Part shown: positions 51,247-60,490 of the stretch, one piece after another | How positions within the stretch are numbered: position 1 is the first letter of the stretch | How the letters are laid out: each line of letters opens with the position of its first letter | NCBI RefSeq assembly: GCF_021216675.1 | Contig: NZ_CP086120.1 | Span: 992,001 to 1,056,000 of the forward strand | DNA: 64,000 bases | Source: Streptomyces gobiensis | GTDB lineage: Bacteria > Actinomycetota > Actinomycetes > Streptomycetales > Streptomycetaceae | Direction: 5' to 3' | Notes under the pieces: generated by a model | Seen by the model: only the letters and a program-made list of their open reading frames with translations | What the model was told of the DNA's origin: nothing | The model's database searches: none | Made by a program: the position numbers and the translations under genes

Positions 51247-52269
51247 TCACACGCTGACGCCCCGCGCGCGGAGATAGGCCAGTGGATTGACGTCCGAGCC
51301 GAAGTGGGGCGTGGTGCGGGCTTCGAAGTGCAGGTGCGGGCCGGTGACATTACCCGTGGCGCCGGACCTCGCGATCGGCTGGCCCCCGGACACGCTCTGT
51401 CCGACGGCCACCTGGATACGGGCGAGATGTGCGTACTGGGTGTAGCTGCCATCGGCATGCCGGACGACGATCTCGTACCCGTAATAGCTGTTGTAGCCCG
51501 CCGCGACCACTCGGCCGGGACCGACCGCGGATACGGCGGTGCCGGTGGGGACCGCGAAGTCCTGACCGGTGTGGTAGCCCCTCGACCAACCGCCGCGCTG
51601 GCCGTAGGAGCCGGTGAAGACGTAGCTGGAGACCGGGGCGGTCCAGCGGCCGGAACGGGCCGGGGACCGACCGCGCGAGGTGGTGGAGCGGGTGGAGCGC
51701 TTCTTGACGGCGGCCTTGGAAGCGGCCTTGGAAGCGGCCTTGGAAGCGGCCTTGGGAGCGGCCTTGGCAGAGCTGCCGGACCCTGCTGCCCGCGTACGGG
51801 CCTTGTACTTGCTCTTGTGGCTGGTCCAGTACCAGTGGCCACCGGACTTGAACCAGTACACCCGGTCCACCGGGTCCCAGCCCTGCTTGCCGCGGAAGAC
51901 GGGCTCGCGCCGCCGTACGGCGGTCTGCCGGTAGGAACGGGAGGAAACAGCCTTGGCCGGGCGGGCCGTTCCGCCCATGTGGCGCCGGTACTTGTCATAG
52001 TGCGCGGTCCAGCGCCACCAGCCGGTGGAGTCCTTGTACCAGTACACGCTCCCGTCCCAGCCGGGGCGCGCGGGGGCGGGCTCCGCCGCCGCGGTGCCGG
52101 CGCCCGCCCCCAGCAGCGCGGCCGCGCCCACGGCGGCCGCGATCGCCTGGCGTGCGGTGCAGCGCCGCGGTACGCCGCCGTGCCGCTGGGCCGTCTCCAC
52201 GGCGGCCCCCGTACAGAAGACACAGCGGCAGTCGGCGGGGATCTCTTCGGTGAATTCCGGTGCGGGCAT
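51247..52269 (-). CDS. M23 (LytM) family metallopeptidase, secreted
   Basis: 340 residues. An N-terminal segment with CRCVFCTG is followed by a hydrophobic Ala-rich stretch (QAIAAAVGAAALLGAGAGTAAAEPAPA) that looks like a signal or anchor. Two WDxxxxVYWxK...W-W-T-x-H-x-x-KY units (about 70-150) may bind the wall. A Lys/Ala repeat linker (KAASKAASKAAS) is followed by the M23 domain, with GYHTGQDFAVPTGT (His, Asp) and GPHLHFEART (HxH). It cuts peptidoglycan cross-links. The ATG is six bases after the SPFH gene stop. Confidence 0.88.
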   Translation of the reverse strand: MPAPEFTEEIPADCRCVFCTGAAVETAQRHGGVPRRCTARQAIAAAVGAAALLGAGAGTAAAEPAPARPGWDGSVYWYKDSTGWWRWTAHYDKYRRHMGGTARPAKAVSSRSYRQTAVRRREPVFRGKQGWDPVDRVYWFKSGGHWYWTSHKSKYKARTRAAGSGSSAKAAPKAASKAASKAASKAAVKKRSTRSTTSRGRSPARSGRWTAPVSSYVFTGSYGQRGGWSRGYHTGQDFAVPTGTAVSAVGPGRVVAAGYNSYYGYEIVVRHADGSYTQYAHLARIQVAVGQSVSGGQPIARSGATGNVTGPHLHFEARTTPHFGSDVNPLAYLRARGVSV

Positions 52270-52274
52270 GGTTC

Positions 52275-53459
52275 TCACTGCTCCCAACTCTGTTCCCCGG
52301 CGCTGCTCCGCGCCGTGTAGAAGGCGACGGTCAGGTCCTTGACCAGGACCTTGCGCTCGTAGTCGTCGAGCTCCAGGAGCCCGCTGGCGGTGAGACGGCG
52401 CACGGTGTCGCCCACGGCGTCGACAACATCGGTCAGCACACTGTCGCGGTGCTGGGCGTCGATGGCGGCTACCCGGCGGCGCCGCATGGCGGCGGCCACC
52501 TCGGGCGCGTACTCGATACGGGTGGGCTGCACGGAGAAGACGTCGATCCCCACGGACCCGCACTCGGCAGACAGCTCACTCGTCAGAGCCTCGCCCACCG
52601 CCTCCACATCGCGCAGCGTGGGCATGTCACCCTGGAAGGCGTCGGCCGGCAGCCGCGAGAGCACCCGGACCAACGCCGCTTCCACCCGTTCGCGCAGATA
52701 CGCGGTGTGGTCCTCGACGGTCAGCAGGGCACGGGCGGTGTCCCGGACCCGCCACACCACCAGGACCACGACACGCAGCGCCACCCCCTGGGCGTCCACC
52801 GCGGGCATTGGCTCACTACGCCAGTGCCGCAGCCGTACATCGACCCGCCGACGCCGCATCACCGGGTTGATCCACACCAGCCCGGTGCGCCGTACGCTTC
52901 CCCGATAGCGGCCGAACAGGGTCAGCGTCCAGACGCTGCCGACCCGGCCCCGCTTCAGACCCCCGAAGGCGATCGCGGCGAGAACTCCCCACCCGCCGAC
53001 CACCGCCCACTGCCACGGCGGCGTCGCGTGCTGCCGCGTGCCGCCGCCGAGCCACAACTGCCAGCCCGCACCCGCGAGCGCCATCAGCCCCACCAGAGCC
53101 GCGACCCAGCCCGGCCGGGTCGGACCAGGGTGTTCCACCAGCTCAGGATCACCCGCCTCGGACAGCCGCCGCGACGCCTCCGAGGGCCGCGTATCGGCCC
53201 CGGCCTCGTCAGCCGCCGCCCCGCAATCGACCGGAGAGGCGCTGGCCACCGGCAGAACGGCAGCCTCCCGAGCCTCCATCCGGTCATCCACCCGGTCATC
53301 GAAGAGCGCCCCCATGGGGATGCCCTCGTCCTGCCAGACGACCCGGACCGGCGTGGCCGCCCGACTGCCACCGGCCCTTAGCTCGCCATGGCCCTCCCCC
53401 GCCTGATGCCCCCTCATATCCGACCCCGCCAACGGACGCGAGGACCTTCGCCCCGCCAC
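52275..53459 (-). CDS. SPFH/Band 7 domain membrane protein
   Basis: 394 residues at most. The first about 110 are low-complexity and acidic, and the true start may be internal (for example 53417 or 53315). Two hydrophobic segments follow (WVAALVGLMALAGAGWQLWL, WAVVGGWGVLAAIAFGGL). The SPFH domain then has GLVWINPVMRRRRVDVRLRHW, VDAQGVALRVVVLVVWRVRD and AALVRVLSRLPADAFQGD. SPFH proteins organise membrane microdomains. It is directly upstream of the LytM peptidase, so a cell-wall-related role is plausible but inferred. Confidence 0.78.
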   Translation of the reverse strand: MAGRRSSRPLAGSDMRGHQAGEGHGELRAGGSRAATPVRVVWQDEGIPMGALFDDRVDDRMEAREAAVLPVASASPVDCGAAADEAGADTRPSEASRRLSEAGDPELVEHPGPTRPGWVAALVGLMALAGAGWQLWLGGGTRQHATPPWQWAVVGGWGVLAAIAFGGLKRGRVGSVWTLTLFGRYRGSVRRTGLVWINPVMRRRRVDVRLRHWRSEPMPAVDAQGVALRVVVLVVWRVRDTARALLTVEDHTAYLRERVEAALVRVLSRLPADAFQGDMPTLRDVEAVGEALTSELSAECGSVGIDVFSVQPTRIEYAPEVAAAMRRRRVAAIDAQHRDSVLTDVVDAVGDTVRRLTASGLLELDDYERKVLVKDLTVAFYTARSSAGEQSWEQ

Positions 53460-53580
53460 TGTCTGAAGCCACGGCGGCAGCCCGCCAAGGCAGTAGTTAC
53501 GCCATAGTCCGTACGACGCATGAGGCCCCCTTCAAAGACCAGCTCTGCGGCCGACCCGATGGCTGCCCAGCGTCACACCC

Positions 53581-53605
53581 CGCGCCCCCTCGGTGAAGGG
53601 GCGCG
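53581..53605. terminator. Short GC hairpin in the gap before the toxin-antitoxin pair
   Basis: CGCGCCCC and GGGGCGCG form an 8-bp stem around a 9-base loop. The surrounding 265-base gap holds no gene. Confidence 0.5.
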
Positions 53606-53687
53606 CTGAGGTAGCAGGGCGTGTACGGGGGGCGACCGCGATGGTTCCGGGCGTGGCCGCCGCACTATCGCTCCCGGCGACTCAGTC

Positions 53688-53708
53688 TGGTACCGTTACC
53701 TGGTACCA
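53688..53708. promoter_or_regulatory. Probable YefM operator
   Basis: Two TGGTACC boxes (53688-53694 and 53701-53707), each with the palindrome GGTACC, are spaced 13 bases apart and lie immediately before the antitoxin ribosome site AAAAGGAG. Antitoxins of this type repress their own operon by binding such paired palindromes. Confidence 0.65.
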
Positions 53709-53724
53709 CTCAAAAGGAGTGCAC

Positions 53725-53994
53725 ATGTCCATAACCGCCAGCGAGGCCCGCAAGCGTCTTTTCCCCCTGATCGAGGAAGTGAACGACGACGCCACCGCCG
53801 TGGAGATCGTCTCCCGCGCCGGAACTGCCTACCTCGTCCCCGCCGAGGAGTACGAGTCCCTGAAGGAGACGGCGTATCTGCTCCGCTCCCCCGCCAACGC
53901 GGAGCGCCTGCTGCGCGCCGTGCGGGACGTTGCCACCGGCAACTACGAGTACCGCGACCTCATCCCGGTCGAGGGCGAAGAGAGCGGCGAGTGA
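53725..53994 (+). CDS. Phd/YefM-family antitoxin
   Basis: 89 residues. MSITASEARKRLFPLIEEVNDDATAVEIVSRAGTAYLVPAEEYESLKETAYLLRSPANAERLL is the complete Phd/YefM fold, an N-terminal DNA-binding dimer and C-terminal toxin-binding helix with GNYEYRDLIP. AAAAGGAG lies seven bases before the ATG. Its last four bases overlap the toxin GTG start. It neutralises YoeB and represses the operon together with it. Confidence 0.93.
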   Translation: MSITASEARKRLFPLIEEVNDDATAVEIVSRAGTAYLVPAEEYESLKETAYLLRSPANAERLLRAVRDVATGNYEYRDLIPVEGEESGE

Positions 53995-54245
53995 AGCTCG
54001 CGTTCCACCCCGCCGGCTGGGCCGATTACCTGTACTGGCAGAACACCGACCGGCAGGTGGCCAAGCGCATCAACCGGCTGATCAATGACGTACTGCGCGA
54101 CCCCTTCACCGGGATCGGCAAGCCGGAGCACCTCAAACACATGGCACCCGGAGCCTGGTCCCGCCGTATCACCGACGAGCACCGCCTTGTCTACCAGGTG
54201 AAGGACAGCGAGGTCATCATCCTCCAGGCCCGCTACCACTACTGA
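53991..54245 (+). CDS. yoeB: Txe/YoeB-family toxin
   Basis: 84 residues, KLAFHPAGWADYLYWQNTDRQVAKRINRLINDVLRDPFTGIGKPEHLKHM, ending LQARYHY. Residues expected for the mRNA interferase site are present: Glu in KPEHLK, Arg in WSRRITDEHRLVY, and the terminal His-Tyr. It cuts mRNA at the ribosome when freed from the antitoxin. The GTG start overlaps the yefM-like stop. Confidence 0.93.
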   Translation: MKLAFHPAGWADYLYWQNTDRQVAKRINRLINDVLRDPFTGIGKPEHLKHMAPGAWSRRITDEHRLVYQVKDSEVIILQARYHY

Positions 54246-54372
54246 TCCATACCTCCGTACGAGCCCACAGGCGGAGCCCACGGGCGGGTCGTCGGACTCC
54301 CCAGTCCTGCCCGCCTACAGTGTCCGGTTGTGACCTCAGATCCGGTTGAAGCACTGGCGAGGAGTCTCACGC

Positions 54373-55836
54373 GTGGCGGAGCGGACGACAGCTGACGTGG
54401 TGATCGTTGGGAACGGCGTTCTGGGACTGTCGATCGCCTTCGAAACCGCGGTTCGCTCGCCGGGCCTGCGTATCGCGGTCATCGGCCCCACGGCACGCCC
54501 AGGTTCGGCCACGGTGGCGGCCGGAGCCATGCTGAACTGTTTCGCGGAAGTCACCCGGTTCACCGGCGCGCATCCCGCGTCCCGCGCCAAGTTCGAACTC
54601 GCCCGCGATGCTCTGGACGCCTGGCCGCAATGGCTCGACCGGCTGGTGGAAAGCACCGGATCTCCAGCGCCGCTCGACGCCTGGACGCCGGGCACTCTCC
54701 TGCTGCTCGGAGCTCAGGCCACACCTGGGACCGTCCAGAACTTCGAGGCCGTCCGCGCCGCCACGGAAGCACACGGCGAACCGCACGAGGAGGTGGACAT
54801 CCAGGACATCGAGGGCCTGGACGCGCTCCCTCCGGAGCACCCGGTGCGCGCCCTCTGTCTCGAACGTGAAGGCGCGGTCGACGCCCGCGCGGTGCTCGCG
54901 GCACTGGAGGCAGCGGCAGGCCGACAGGGGGTCGTGGAGATTCCCGGCGAGGTGACGGGACTGGTGACCGTGGGCGAGCGCGCCACCGGAGTGCGGCTGT
55001 CCACGGGGGAAACGGTCACGTCCGACACCGTCGTTCTCGCTGCGGGCTCCCCGACACAGCGTCTCATCGAGGAGCTGCCCGTCGGCATGGTCCAGCCCAT
55101 GCTGCATGGCACCGGGTTCGCGGTGGAAACCCGGCGTCACCGTGGCCCCGGATTCGGGCATGTCGTCCGCACCCCCACCCGGTCCGGAGGCTGCGGCCTC
55201 CACCTCGTTCCGCTGGGTGGGGGCACCGAGTACATCGGGGCGACCAATATCGCGCTGTTCGACCCGCCGGACGGCCCCCGCGTCGGCATCGCCCAATCCC
55301 TGCTGCGGTTCGCCATGGAGCAGTTCGACCGGCGGATCGGCTTCTCCTCGGTACGGCGCTGGCACTACGGCAACCGGCCCATCACCCTCGACACCTTTCC
55401 GCTCATCGGCCGCTCCCCCATGCCGGGTCTGCTGTTCGCCACCGGCACCTACCGGGACGGATTCCACAGCTCGCCGGTGATCGCCCGGTACCTGGCCGGC
55501 CTCATCGTGGAGTCCGCCGCCGAGCAAGGGCCCTGCGCGATGTTCACGCCCGGTCGTGCGCCGCTGGAGACGATGACCACGGAAACGGCGACAGAGCTGT
55601 ATGCGACCGAGACAGCCGATACGTCGATCGAGTTCGGGCTCCGGCTGCCCTACTTCCTGGGCACCGAAGCGCTCACCAGCATGCGCAGGCGGCAGGCCCA
55701 GGAATCCTTCGACCGGCTCGGCCGCTCCATCGCGCTGCGTCCGGAGATCCTCAGTGCCGTCTACGAAGCCGACGACAGCCGCGTAAAGCAGCTGGCCGCC
55801 TATCTGCATGCCGCTCCAACACCCTCACCGTCGTGA
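54373..55836 (+). CDS. FAD-dependent oxidoreductase (glycine/D-amino acid oxidase-like)
   Basis: 487 residues. The FAD Rossmann start is TADVVIVGNGVLGLSIAFETAV, followed by GSATVAAGAMLNCF and GTEYIGATNIALF. The C-terminal GLLFATGTYRDGFHSSPVIARYLAGLI is the second FAD-binding motif of DAO-type enzymes. An extra about 95 residues at the end (TPGRAPLETMTTETATELYATE onward) exceed the usual length. The GTG start at 54373 has GAGGAG eight bases upstream; a TTG at 54346 is the alternative. The 3' end overlaps the convergent P450 gene by 12 bases. Substrate unknown. Confidence 0.82.
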   Translation: MAERTTADVVIVGNGVLGLSIAFETAVRSPGLRIAVIGPTARPGSATVAAGAMLNCFAEVTRFTGAHPASRAKFELARDALDAWPQWLDRLVESTGSPAPLDAWTPGTLLLLGAQATPGTVQNFEAVRAATEAHGEPHEEVDIQDIEGLDALPPEHPVRALCLEREGAVDARAVLAALEAAAGRQGVVEIPGEVTGLVTVGERATGVRLSTGETVTSDTVVLAAGSPTQRLIEELPVGMVQPMLHGTGFAVETRRHRGPGFGHVVRTPTRSGGCGLHLVPLGGGTEYIGATNIALFDPPDGPRVGIAQSLLRFAMEQFDRRIGFSSVRRWHYGNRPITLDTFPLIGRSPMPGLLFATGTYRDGFHSSPVIARYLAGLIVESAAEQGPCAMFTPGRAPLETMTTETATELYATETADTSIEFGLRLPYFLGTEALTSMRRRQAQESFDRLGRSIALRPEILSAVYEADDSRVKQLAAYLHAAPTPSPS

Positions 55837-57165
55837 GAGCCGGACGGGGAGAGCCTGCGGAACCAGGACGGCTCTGGGCGCTGAGGGCACCGCCGCCCAG
55901 TCATGATGGGGCTGCCATCGCCAGCACGCAGCAATGGAAGCCAGCGCCAGTGTGCTCTCGGCAAGGGCGAATGACTCGCCGAGGCACCTGGTCGGTCCTG
56001 CCGAGAAGGAAAGGAAACGGCCGCTGGCCGCCGCCGTGCGGCCGACCGCCGGATCACGCCAGCGTTCGGGATCGAACCGGTACGGATCGGAGTACGCGTC
56101 GGGACGGCGGTGCAGGGCGTACGGACTGACCACCACCATGCTTCCGCTGGGTACCCGCACACCGGCCAGGCAGGTCTCATGTGAGGCGAACCGGGCCAGA
56201 AACCACGCCGGGGGATACAGGCGCAATGCCTCCTTGACGATCCGGCCGGTCAGCTCCAGCCTGGGCAGGTCGTTCCAGTCGGCGATACGACCACCCAGCA
56301 CATCGTCGACCTCGGCGTGCAGCTCCTCAAGAACCAGCGGGTGGCGGCCCAGCAGCTGAAGGGTCCATACCAGGGCGGCGGACGTGGTCTCCATTCCGGC
56401 CAGGAGCAGGACCGCGACCTGGTCGGACACCTCAGCGTCCGTCAGTCGCACGCCCTGGTCGTCCCGCGCGGCCAGCAGCCAGGCGAGCACATCCTGATGC
56501 TCATTCCCCGCACCCCTTGCGTCGCCGATGATCCCCCCGACCTGGGCCCGCCAGCGGTCCAATGCCTTGGTGTACCGACGGTTTCCCGGCGTGGGCACAT
56601 GCCGGATGCCGGGAAACCCGATCTGCGTGATGGTGCTCCGCAAGAAGACCCCGAAGCAGTCCCGCAGCTCGGCGGTGGCCTGGCGGCCGATCCGGGAGGA
56701 GAACAACGTACGCAACGCCACGCTGGCGGTGAGGGAGAACATTTCCTGCACCAGATCGACGACCTGGTGCTGTTGCCACCGCTCCACAGTCCCCTGAATC
56801 TCTCGGTGCATCACCGCCGCGTACTCAGGCATCCGTTGCGGTGTGAACGCCGGTCGCAAGAGCAGACGCTGACGGCGGTGGTCCGCGTGCGCCGCTGTGG
56901 CGAGACCGTCCCCTATAGCCTTCCGTACCCGCTCATACGCCGGGCCTGACCGGTCGAACGTACGGAGGTCCGCCAGCACCTGCCGTGCCACCCCGGACTG
57001 GCACGCGACAAAGCCAGGCTGCCGTCCGAGCCGGATCTGCACCAGATCACCGTGGGCGGACAACGATCCCAAGAAGTCCCACGGTCGCCTGCTGAACTGG
57101 GGCAGATGGCCAAGGAGCGGCCAGCACCAGGGTGCCTGCCCCCTCATATGCGCCTGCTCATCCAC
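55825..57165 (-). CDS. Cytochrome P450, eukaryote-like class (CYP102/CYP4-type motifs)
   Basis: 446 residues. Proline-rich start PWCWPLLGHLPQFSRRPW. The I-helix is LLLAGMETTSAALVW, with a canonical acid-alcohol pair. EALRLYPP is the EXXR region, PERW follows, and haem loop FSAGPTRCLGESFALAES contains the ligand Cys. This set of motifs is the CYP102/CYP4-like type that often hydroxylates fatty acids or terpenes, unlike the CYP121-like P450 at 19.6 kb. It follows the ferritin-like gene by 16 bases and is probably co-transcribed with it. ATG 57147 is an alternative start. Confidence 0.9.
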   Translation of the reverse strand: MDEQAHMRGQAPWCWPLLGHLPQFSRRPWDFLGSLSAHGDLVQIRLGRQPGFVACQSGVARQVLADLRTFDRSGPAYERVRKAIGDGLATAAHADHRRQRLLLRPAFTPQRMPEYAAVMHREIQGTVERWQQHQVVDLVQEMFSLTASVALRTLFSSRIGRQATAELRDCFGVFLRSTITQIGFPGIRHVPTPGNRRYTKALDRWRAQVGGIIGDARGAGNEHQDVLAWLLAARDDQGVRLTDAEVSDQVAVLLLAGMETTSAALVWTLQLLGRHPLVLEELHAEVDDVLGGRIADWNDLPRLELTGRIVKEALRLYPPAWFLARFASHETCLAGVRVPSGSMVVVSPYALHRRPDAYSDPYRFDPERWRDPAVGRTAAASGRFLSFSAGPTRCLGESFALAESTLALASIAACWRWQPHHDWAAVPSAPRAVLVPQALPVRLSRR

Positions 57166-57181
57166 GCACCCGCGAGCGCTG

Positions 57182-57970
57182 CTACGCGCGCTCGACGCGA
57201 GCCGGACGTCCGAGCGCGTTGCGCAGCTCAGGCGCGGGCATCTTCAACCTGGTCATGCGCCGCCACCCGCCCCAACGCTCGTACACATACGTCGCCCGGA
57301 TGGCCCACGACAGCAGTCGGCCCCTGACCTTCGACCACCCCAGGATGCCGCCCATGCGGCTCATCACGGCGAGGCTGACATCCCGGTGGACCCGGATCTC
57401 CACGAGCGCCGTCCGGCGCAACTGACGCCGGATCAACACAGCGCGCTCTCGGTCACCGCGCGCGAGACGCAACAGCTCCTCATGAGCGTAGGCGAGGTGC
57501 GTGTCCTCATCGCGGCCGATCACTGTCAGCACGCGGAGCATATCGGGACGCTCGGCAAGAGCCGTCCTCATCAACCGCAACTCATCGACGGCCCGCTGCT
57601 CGGTGACCCGGCTGTGCACCAGATAGTCGACGACATCGTCCGCACCCAGGGGTTCGCCGCGCCGCAAGGCACTGTGCGCGACGCCAATACCCTGGCGCTC
57701 AAGCTGCCTCATATAGTCGAGCTCTTCGGGGAATGACACTTCCTCAAGCCCGCGCTTATTCAAGAGGCCACGGAAGATACGGCCGTGCTTGTCCTCGTCA
57801 GCACCATGTCGACTGATCTTGTAGGCCAGCTCCGGGTCGTCGACAAGGGAGGCGATACGTTCGTTTTCCCAGCCGCCGTGTTCCTCACCAGCAGCCGAAA
57901 TGCTGCACAGCAGCCGGAACGCTTCATCATGATCATGAATCTGGAGGAACAGGCTCCGTGCGAACAGCAT
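57182..57970 (-). CDS. Ferritin-like diiron-type protein
   Basis: 262 residues, strongly helical. Candidate metal ligands occur as two sets: ISAAGEEHGGWENERIASL with HGADEDKHGRIF, and RVTEQRAVDELRLM with IGRDEDTHLAYAHEELLRL. These resemble the ExxH pairs of ferritin-like four-helix diiron proteins. The C-terminal 60 residues are basic and Trp-rich. Diiron oxidases of this kind act in metabolite pathways (oxidation, aldehyde chemistry); the tight pairing with a P450 suggests a shared pathway. No named family was recognised with certainty. Confidence 0.65.
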   Translation of the reverse strand: MLFARSLFLQIHDHDEAFRLLCSISAAGEEHGGWENERIASLVDDPELAYKISRHGADEDKHGRIFRGLLNKRGLEEVSFPEELDYMRQLERQGIGVAHSALRRGEPLGADDVVDYLVHSRVTEQRAVDELRLMRTALAERPDMLRVLTVIGRDEDTHLAYAHEELLRLARGDRERAVLIRRQLRRTALVEIRVHRDVSLAVMSRMGGILGWSKVRGRLLSWAIRATYVYERWGGWRRMTRLKMPAPELRNALGRPARVERA

Positions 57971-58172
57971 CGTGATACAGCCTCTCAAGTGCTCGGTCGG
58001 CTAAGCGACAGAGAAAGAAAAACAGGTCACGATCACTGAGAACGGACGCCATCCCGCGGTGTCCCCCGGTCGAGGGACAGCGGGTGCCAGCCCCTGTGCA
58101 GGTCAACTTTGAGACCGGTCGGGCCGGGGTACTCATCGTAGATACGGCATGGCACAGCACAGGGGGAACGCC

Positions 58173-58412
58173 ATGGGGGAATTCATTGCAGTCACTGTCA
58201 TCGCCACTGCCATCGCCCTCTTCGCGATAGCCCTTGTGGTGGCCCTGGTGAGGGGGTGCGCTCGCCCAGGGGCTTCGTACGGCAGCGGCTGCTGCGGTAT
58301 CTGCCACCGCCGCCCGCCTGGGCAAAGCCCAATCTACAGAAGCCGGAGAAGCCCACGCCCGTTCCCACCGCGCCGGATGTGCCGGTCACGAGCAGCTGTC
58401 AGGGAGATGTAG
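58173..58412 (+). CDS. Possible small membrane protein
   Basis: 79 residues, MGEFIAVTVIATAIALFAIALVVALVRGC, a single clear membrane helix, with AGGGGGA before the ATG. Beyond residue 35 the sequence is Pro/Arg-rich and unconvincing, while a different frame there reads RYLPPPPAWAKPNLQKPEKPTPVP, a normal-looking Pro-rich tail ending before 58410. A frameshift near 58265 is possible. Weakly supported. Confidence 0.35.
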   Translation: MGEFIAVTVIATAIALFAIALVVALVRGCARPGASYGSGCCGICHRRPPGQSPIYRSRRSPRPFPPRRMCRSRAAVREM

Positions 58413-59418
58413 GCACGAGCTCGGCCAGGGTGCGAAGGGTGTTCGGGTCGGGGGCGGTCACCAGTAGGTCCGTGACCGGGCCCGTGCGCCATAGGTCCAG
58501 CCGTTCGGCGATCCGCTCGCGGGGGCCGACCAGGGAGATCTCGTCGGCGAAGGCGTCCGGTACGGCTGCGATGGCCTCATCGCGGCGGCCCTGGAGGAAG
58601 AGTTCCTGGATGCGGCGTGCCTCGGCCTCGAAGCCCATACGGGCCATCAGGTCGGCGTGGAAGTTACGGGCGGCGTGCCCCATGCCGCCGATGTAGAAGC
58701 CGAGCATCGCCTTGACCGGCAGCAGCCCTTCGGCGATGTCGTCGCAGACGCGGGCCTGGGCCATGGGGGCGATCAGGAACGTATCCGGGACGGCGGCCAG
58801 TGACGCTTCGTAGACGTTCGTGCGCATCGGTGACCAGTACAGCGGCAGCCAGCCATCGGCGATACGGGTGGTCTGGGCGATGTTCTTCGGGCCCTCGGCA
58901 CCCAGCAGGATGGGGAGTTCGGCGCGGAGTGGGTGGGTGATGGGCTTGAGCGGCTTGCCCAGACCCGTGCCGTCCGGGCCCCGGTAGGGGTGGGGGTGGA
59001 AACGGCCGTCCAGCTCCACCGGGGCCTTTCGCCGCAGGACTTGGCGGACCACGTCGACGTATTCGCGGGTGGCGGTCAGGGGGGAGGCGGGGAAGGGGCG
59101 TCCGTACCAGCCCTCAACGACCTGTGGGCCGGAGAGCCCGAGGCCGAGCATCATCCGGCCGCCGGAGAGATGGTCGAGGGTGAGCGCGTGCATCGCGGTG
59201 GCGGTTGGGGTGCGGGCGGCCATCTGCGCTACGGCGGTGCCCAGCCTGATACGGGAGGTGTGGGCGGCGATCCAGGTCAGCGCGGTGAAGGCGTCCGAGC
59301 CCCAGGACTCCGCCGTCCATACCGAGTCATATCCCAACTTCTCTGCCAGCTGGGCGAGTTCGAGGTGGTGGGGGTTGGGACCACGCCCCCAGTAGCCGAG
59401 CGCCAGGCCGAGTCGCAT
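58399..59418 (-). CDS. LLM-class F420-dependent oxidoreductase
   Basis: 339 residues of the bacterial luciferase-like TIM barrel. MRLGLALGYWGRGPNPHHLELAQLAEKLGYDSVWTAESW opens it. RIRLGTAVAQMAARTPTATAMHALTLDHLSGGRMMLGLGLSGPQVVEGW is the F420-type cofactor region, and LPILLGAEGPKNIAQTTRIADGW follows. Enzymes of this group (Rv0044c-like) use F420H2 to reduce unsaturated substrates, or the reverse. The F420 reductase near 2 kb would supply the cofactor. The start at 59418 was chosen because the preceding 17 residues in frame lack family character. Confidence 0.88.
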   Translation of the reverse strand: MRLGLALGYWGRGPNPHHLELAQLAEKLGYDSVWTAESWGSDAFTALTWIAAHTSRIRLGTAVAQMAARTPTATAMHALTLDHLSGGRMMLGLGLSGPQVVEGWYGRPFPASPLTATREYVDVVRQVLRRKAPVELDGRFHPHPYRGPDGTGLGKPLKPITHPLRAELPILLGAEGPKNIAQTTRIADGWLPLYWSPMRTNVYEASLAAVPDTFLIAPMAQARVCDDIAEGLLPVKAMLGFYIGGMGHAARNFHADLMARMGFEAEARRIQELFLQGRRDEAIAAVPDAFADEISLVGPRERIAERLDLWRTGPVTDLLVTAPDPNTLRTLAELVPTSP

Positions 59419-59491
59419 GGCGCGGGAGTGTATGGCAATGGTCCCCCACCCGGAAGGGCGAGGGACCACGGCTTTGGGCGCGAAGGGCAGT

Positions 59492-60394
59492 TCAGCCGCG
59501 CTGGATGCCCGAGGTGTCCTGGAGGAGGCCGCGACGGCCGTCCTGCGTCTGGGCGATCAGCGCCTGGCCGCGCTGCTCAACCGCCAGGTACCAGGTGCCG
59601 GGCGCCAGCTCGGCGACCGGGGCCGGGGAGCCGTCCTCGCCGAAGAGCGGGCGTGGGACCGGAACGGCGAACCAGAACGGCTGGAAGTTCGGGTCCGGGG
59701 CTGCGGCTTGCTGGGGCTGGGGCTGGGGCTGGGGCTGGCCCTGCTGGGGCTGCTGCGGCTGGCCGCCGTAGGACTGCTGCGGGTCCTGCGGAGTGGGCTG
59801 CGGCTGGTGGGGCTGCGGCTGGCCGGGCTGCTGGGCGCCGCCCGGGTAGCCGTACCCATAGCCGGGCTGCGGCTGGCCCTGCTGCGGGGCGCCGGGGTAG
59901 CCGTACCCGGGCTGCTGGCCCGCACCGTACGGCTGGTAACCCATCTGCGGCGGGGCGCTCGCCGGGATCAGCGGGGCCTGGAGGGCCGGGACAAGGGTCG
60001 TGGCGATCGCGCCACCGGCCAGGATCAGCGTGCCGAGGAAGCCCAGGATCCCCCCGACGCCGGGGTTGACGCTCTCGCCGCCCCCGAAGAGGCCCCAGAA
60101 CGAGGACCATACGGCGAACACCGCGAGCGCCGTACCCCACTGGGGGAGGGTCAGGCCGACCAGCTTCCGTTCCGCGGGCAGAAAACGCCCGGCCACGATG
60201 AGCGCGGCGGCGATGACCCCGGCGAGGAACACCGACGGCAGCACTGGGAACAGGGCGGGCTCCCAGGCGTTCACGGAGCAGTCGTCTCCGTCGCAGCCTT
60301 TGGCTGAATAGAAGCCGAGGAAGGAGGCGATGAACAGCAGAACCGCTGCTCCGATCACCACTGCGTCGCCTCGAGTGAGCGAGCGGTTGTTCAC
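59492..60394 (-). CDS. Membrane protein with Pro/Gln/Gly/Tyr-rich tail
   Basis: 300 residues. Four membrane segments fill residues about 10-150 (AVVIGAAVLLFIASFLGFYS, FPVLPSVFLAGVIAAALIVAG, GTALAVFAVWSSFWGLFGG, GILGFLGTLILAGGAIATTLV). A low-complexity GYGYP/QPQ/PQQ region (about 165-240) follows, then a folded end, PGTWYLAVEQRGQALIAQTQDGRRG. It resembles the DUF5336-like membrane proteins of actinobacteria. The repeated Gln-Pro codons give the GGGGCTGGGG tract on the plus strand. Function unknown. Confidence 0.72.
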   Translation of the reverse strand: MNNRSLTRGDAVVIGAAVLLFIASFLGFYSAKGCDGDDCSVNAWEPALFPVLPSVFLAGVIAAALIVAGRFLPAERKLVGLTLPQWGTALAVFAVWSSFWGLFGGGESVNPGVGGILGFLGTLILAGGAIATTLVPALQAPLIPASAPPQMGYQPYGAGQQPGYGYPGAPQQGQPQPGYGYGYPGGAQQPGQPQPHQPQPTPQDPQQSYGGQPQQPQQGQPQPQPQPQQAAAPDPNFQPFWFAVPVPRPLFGEDGSPAPVAELAPGTWYLAVEQRGQALIAQTQDGRRGLLQDTSGIQRG

Positions 60395-60490
60395 GTCAGA
60401 TCCTTAGTCGATCTCGTCGTCGTGGTCTGGTCATCACGGGGGCGGCCCCCATCGTACGGATGAATCGGGTGCGAGAAGACACGGGTCCCG

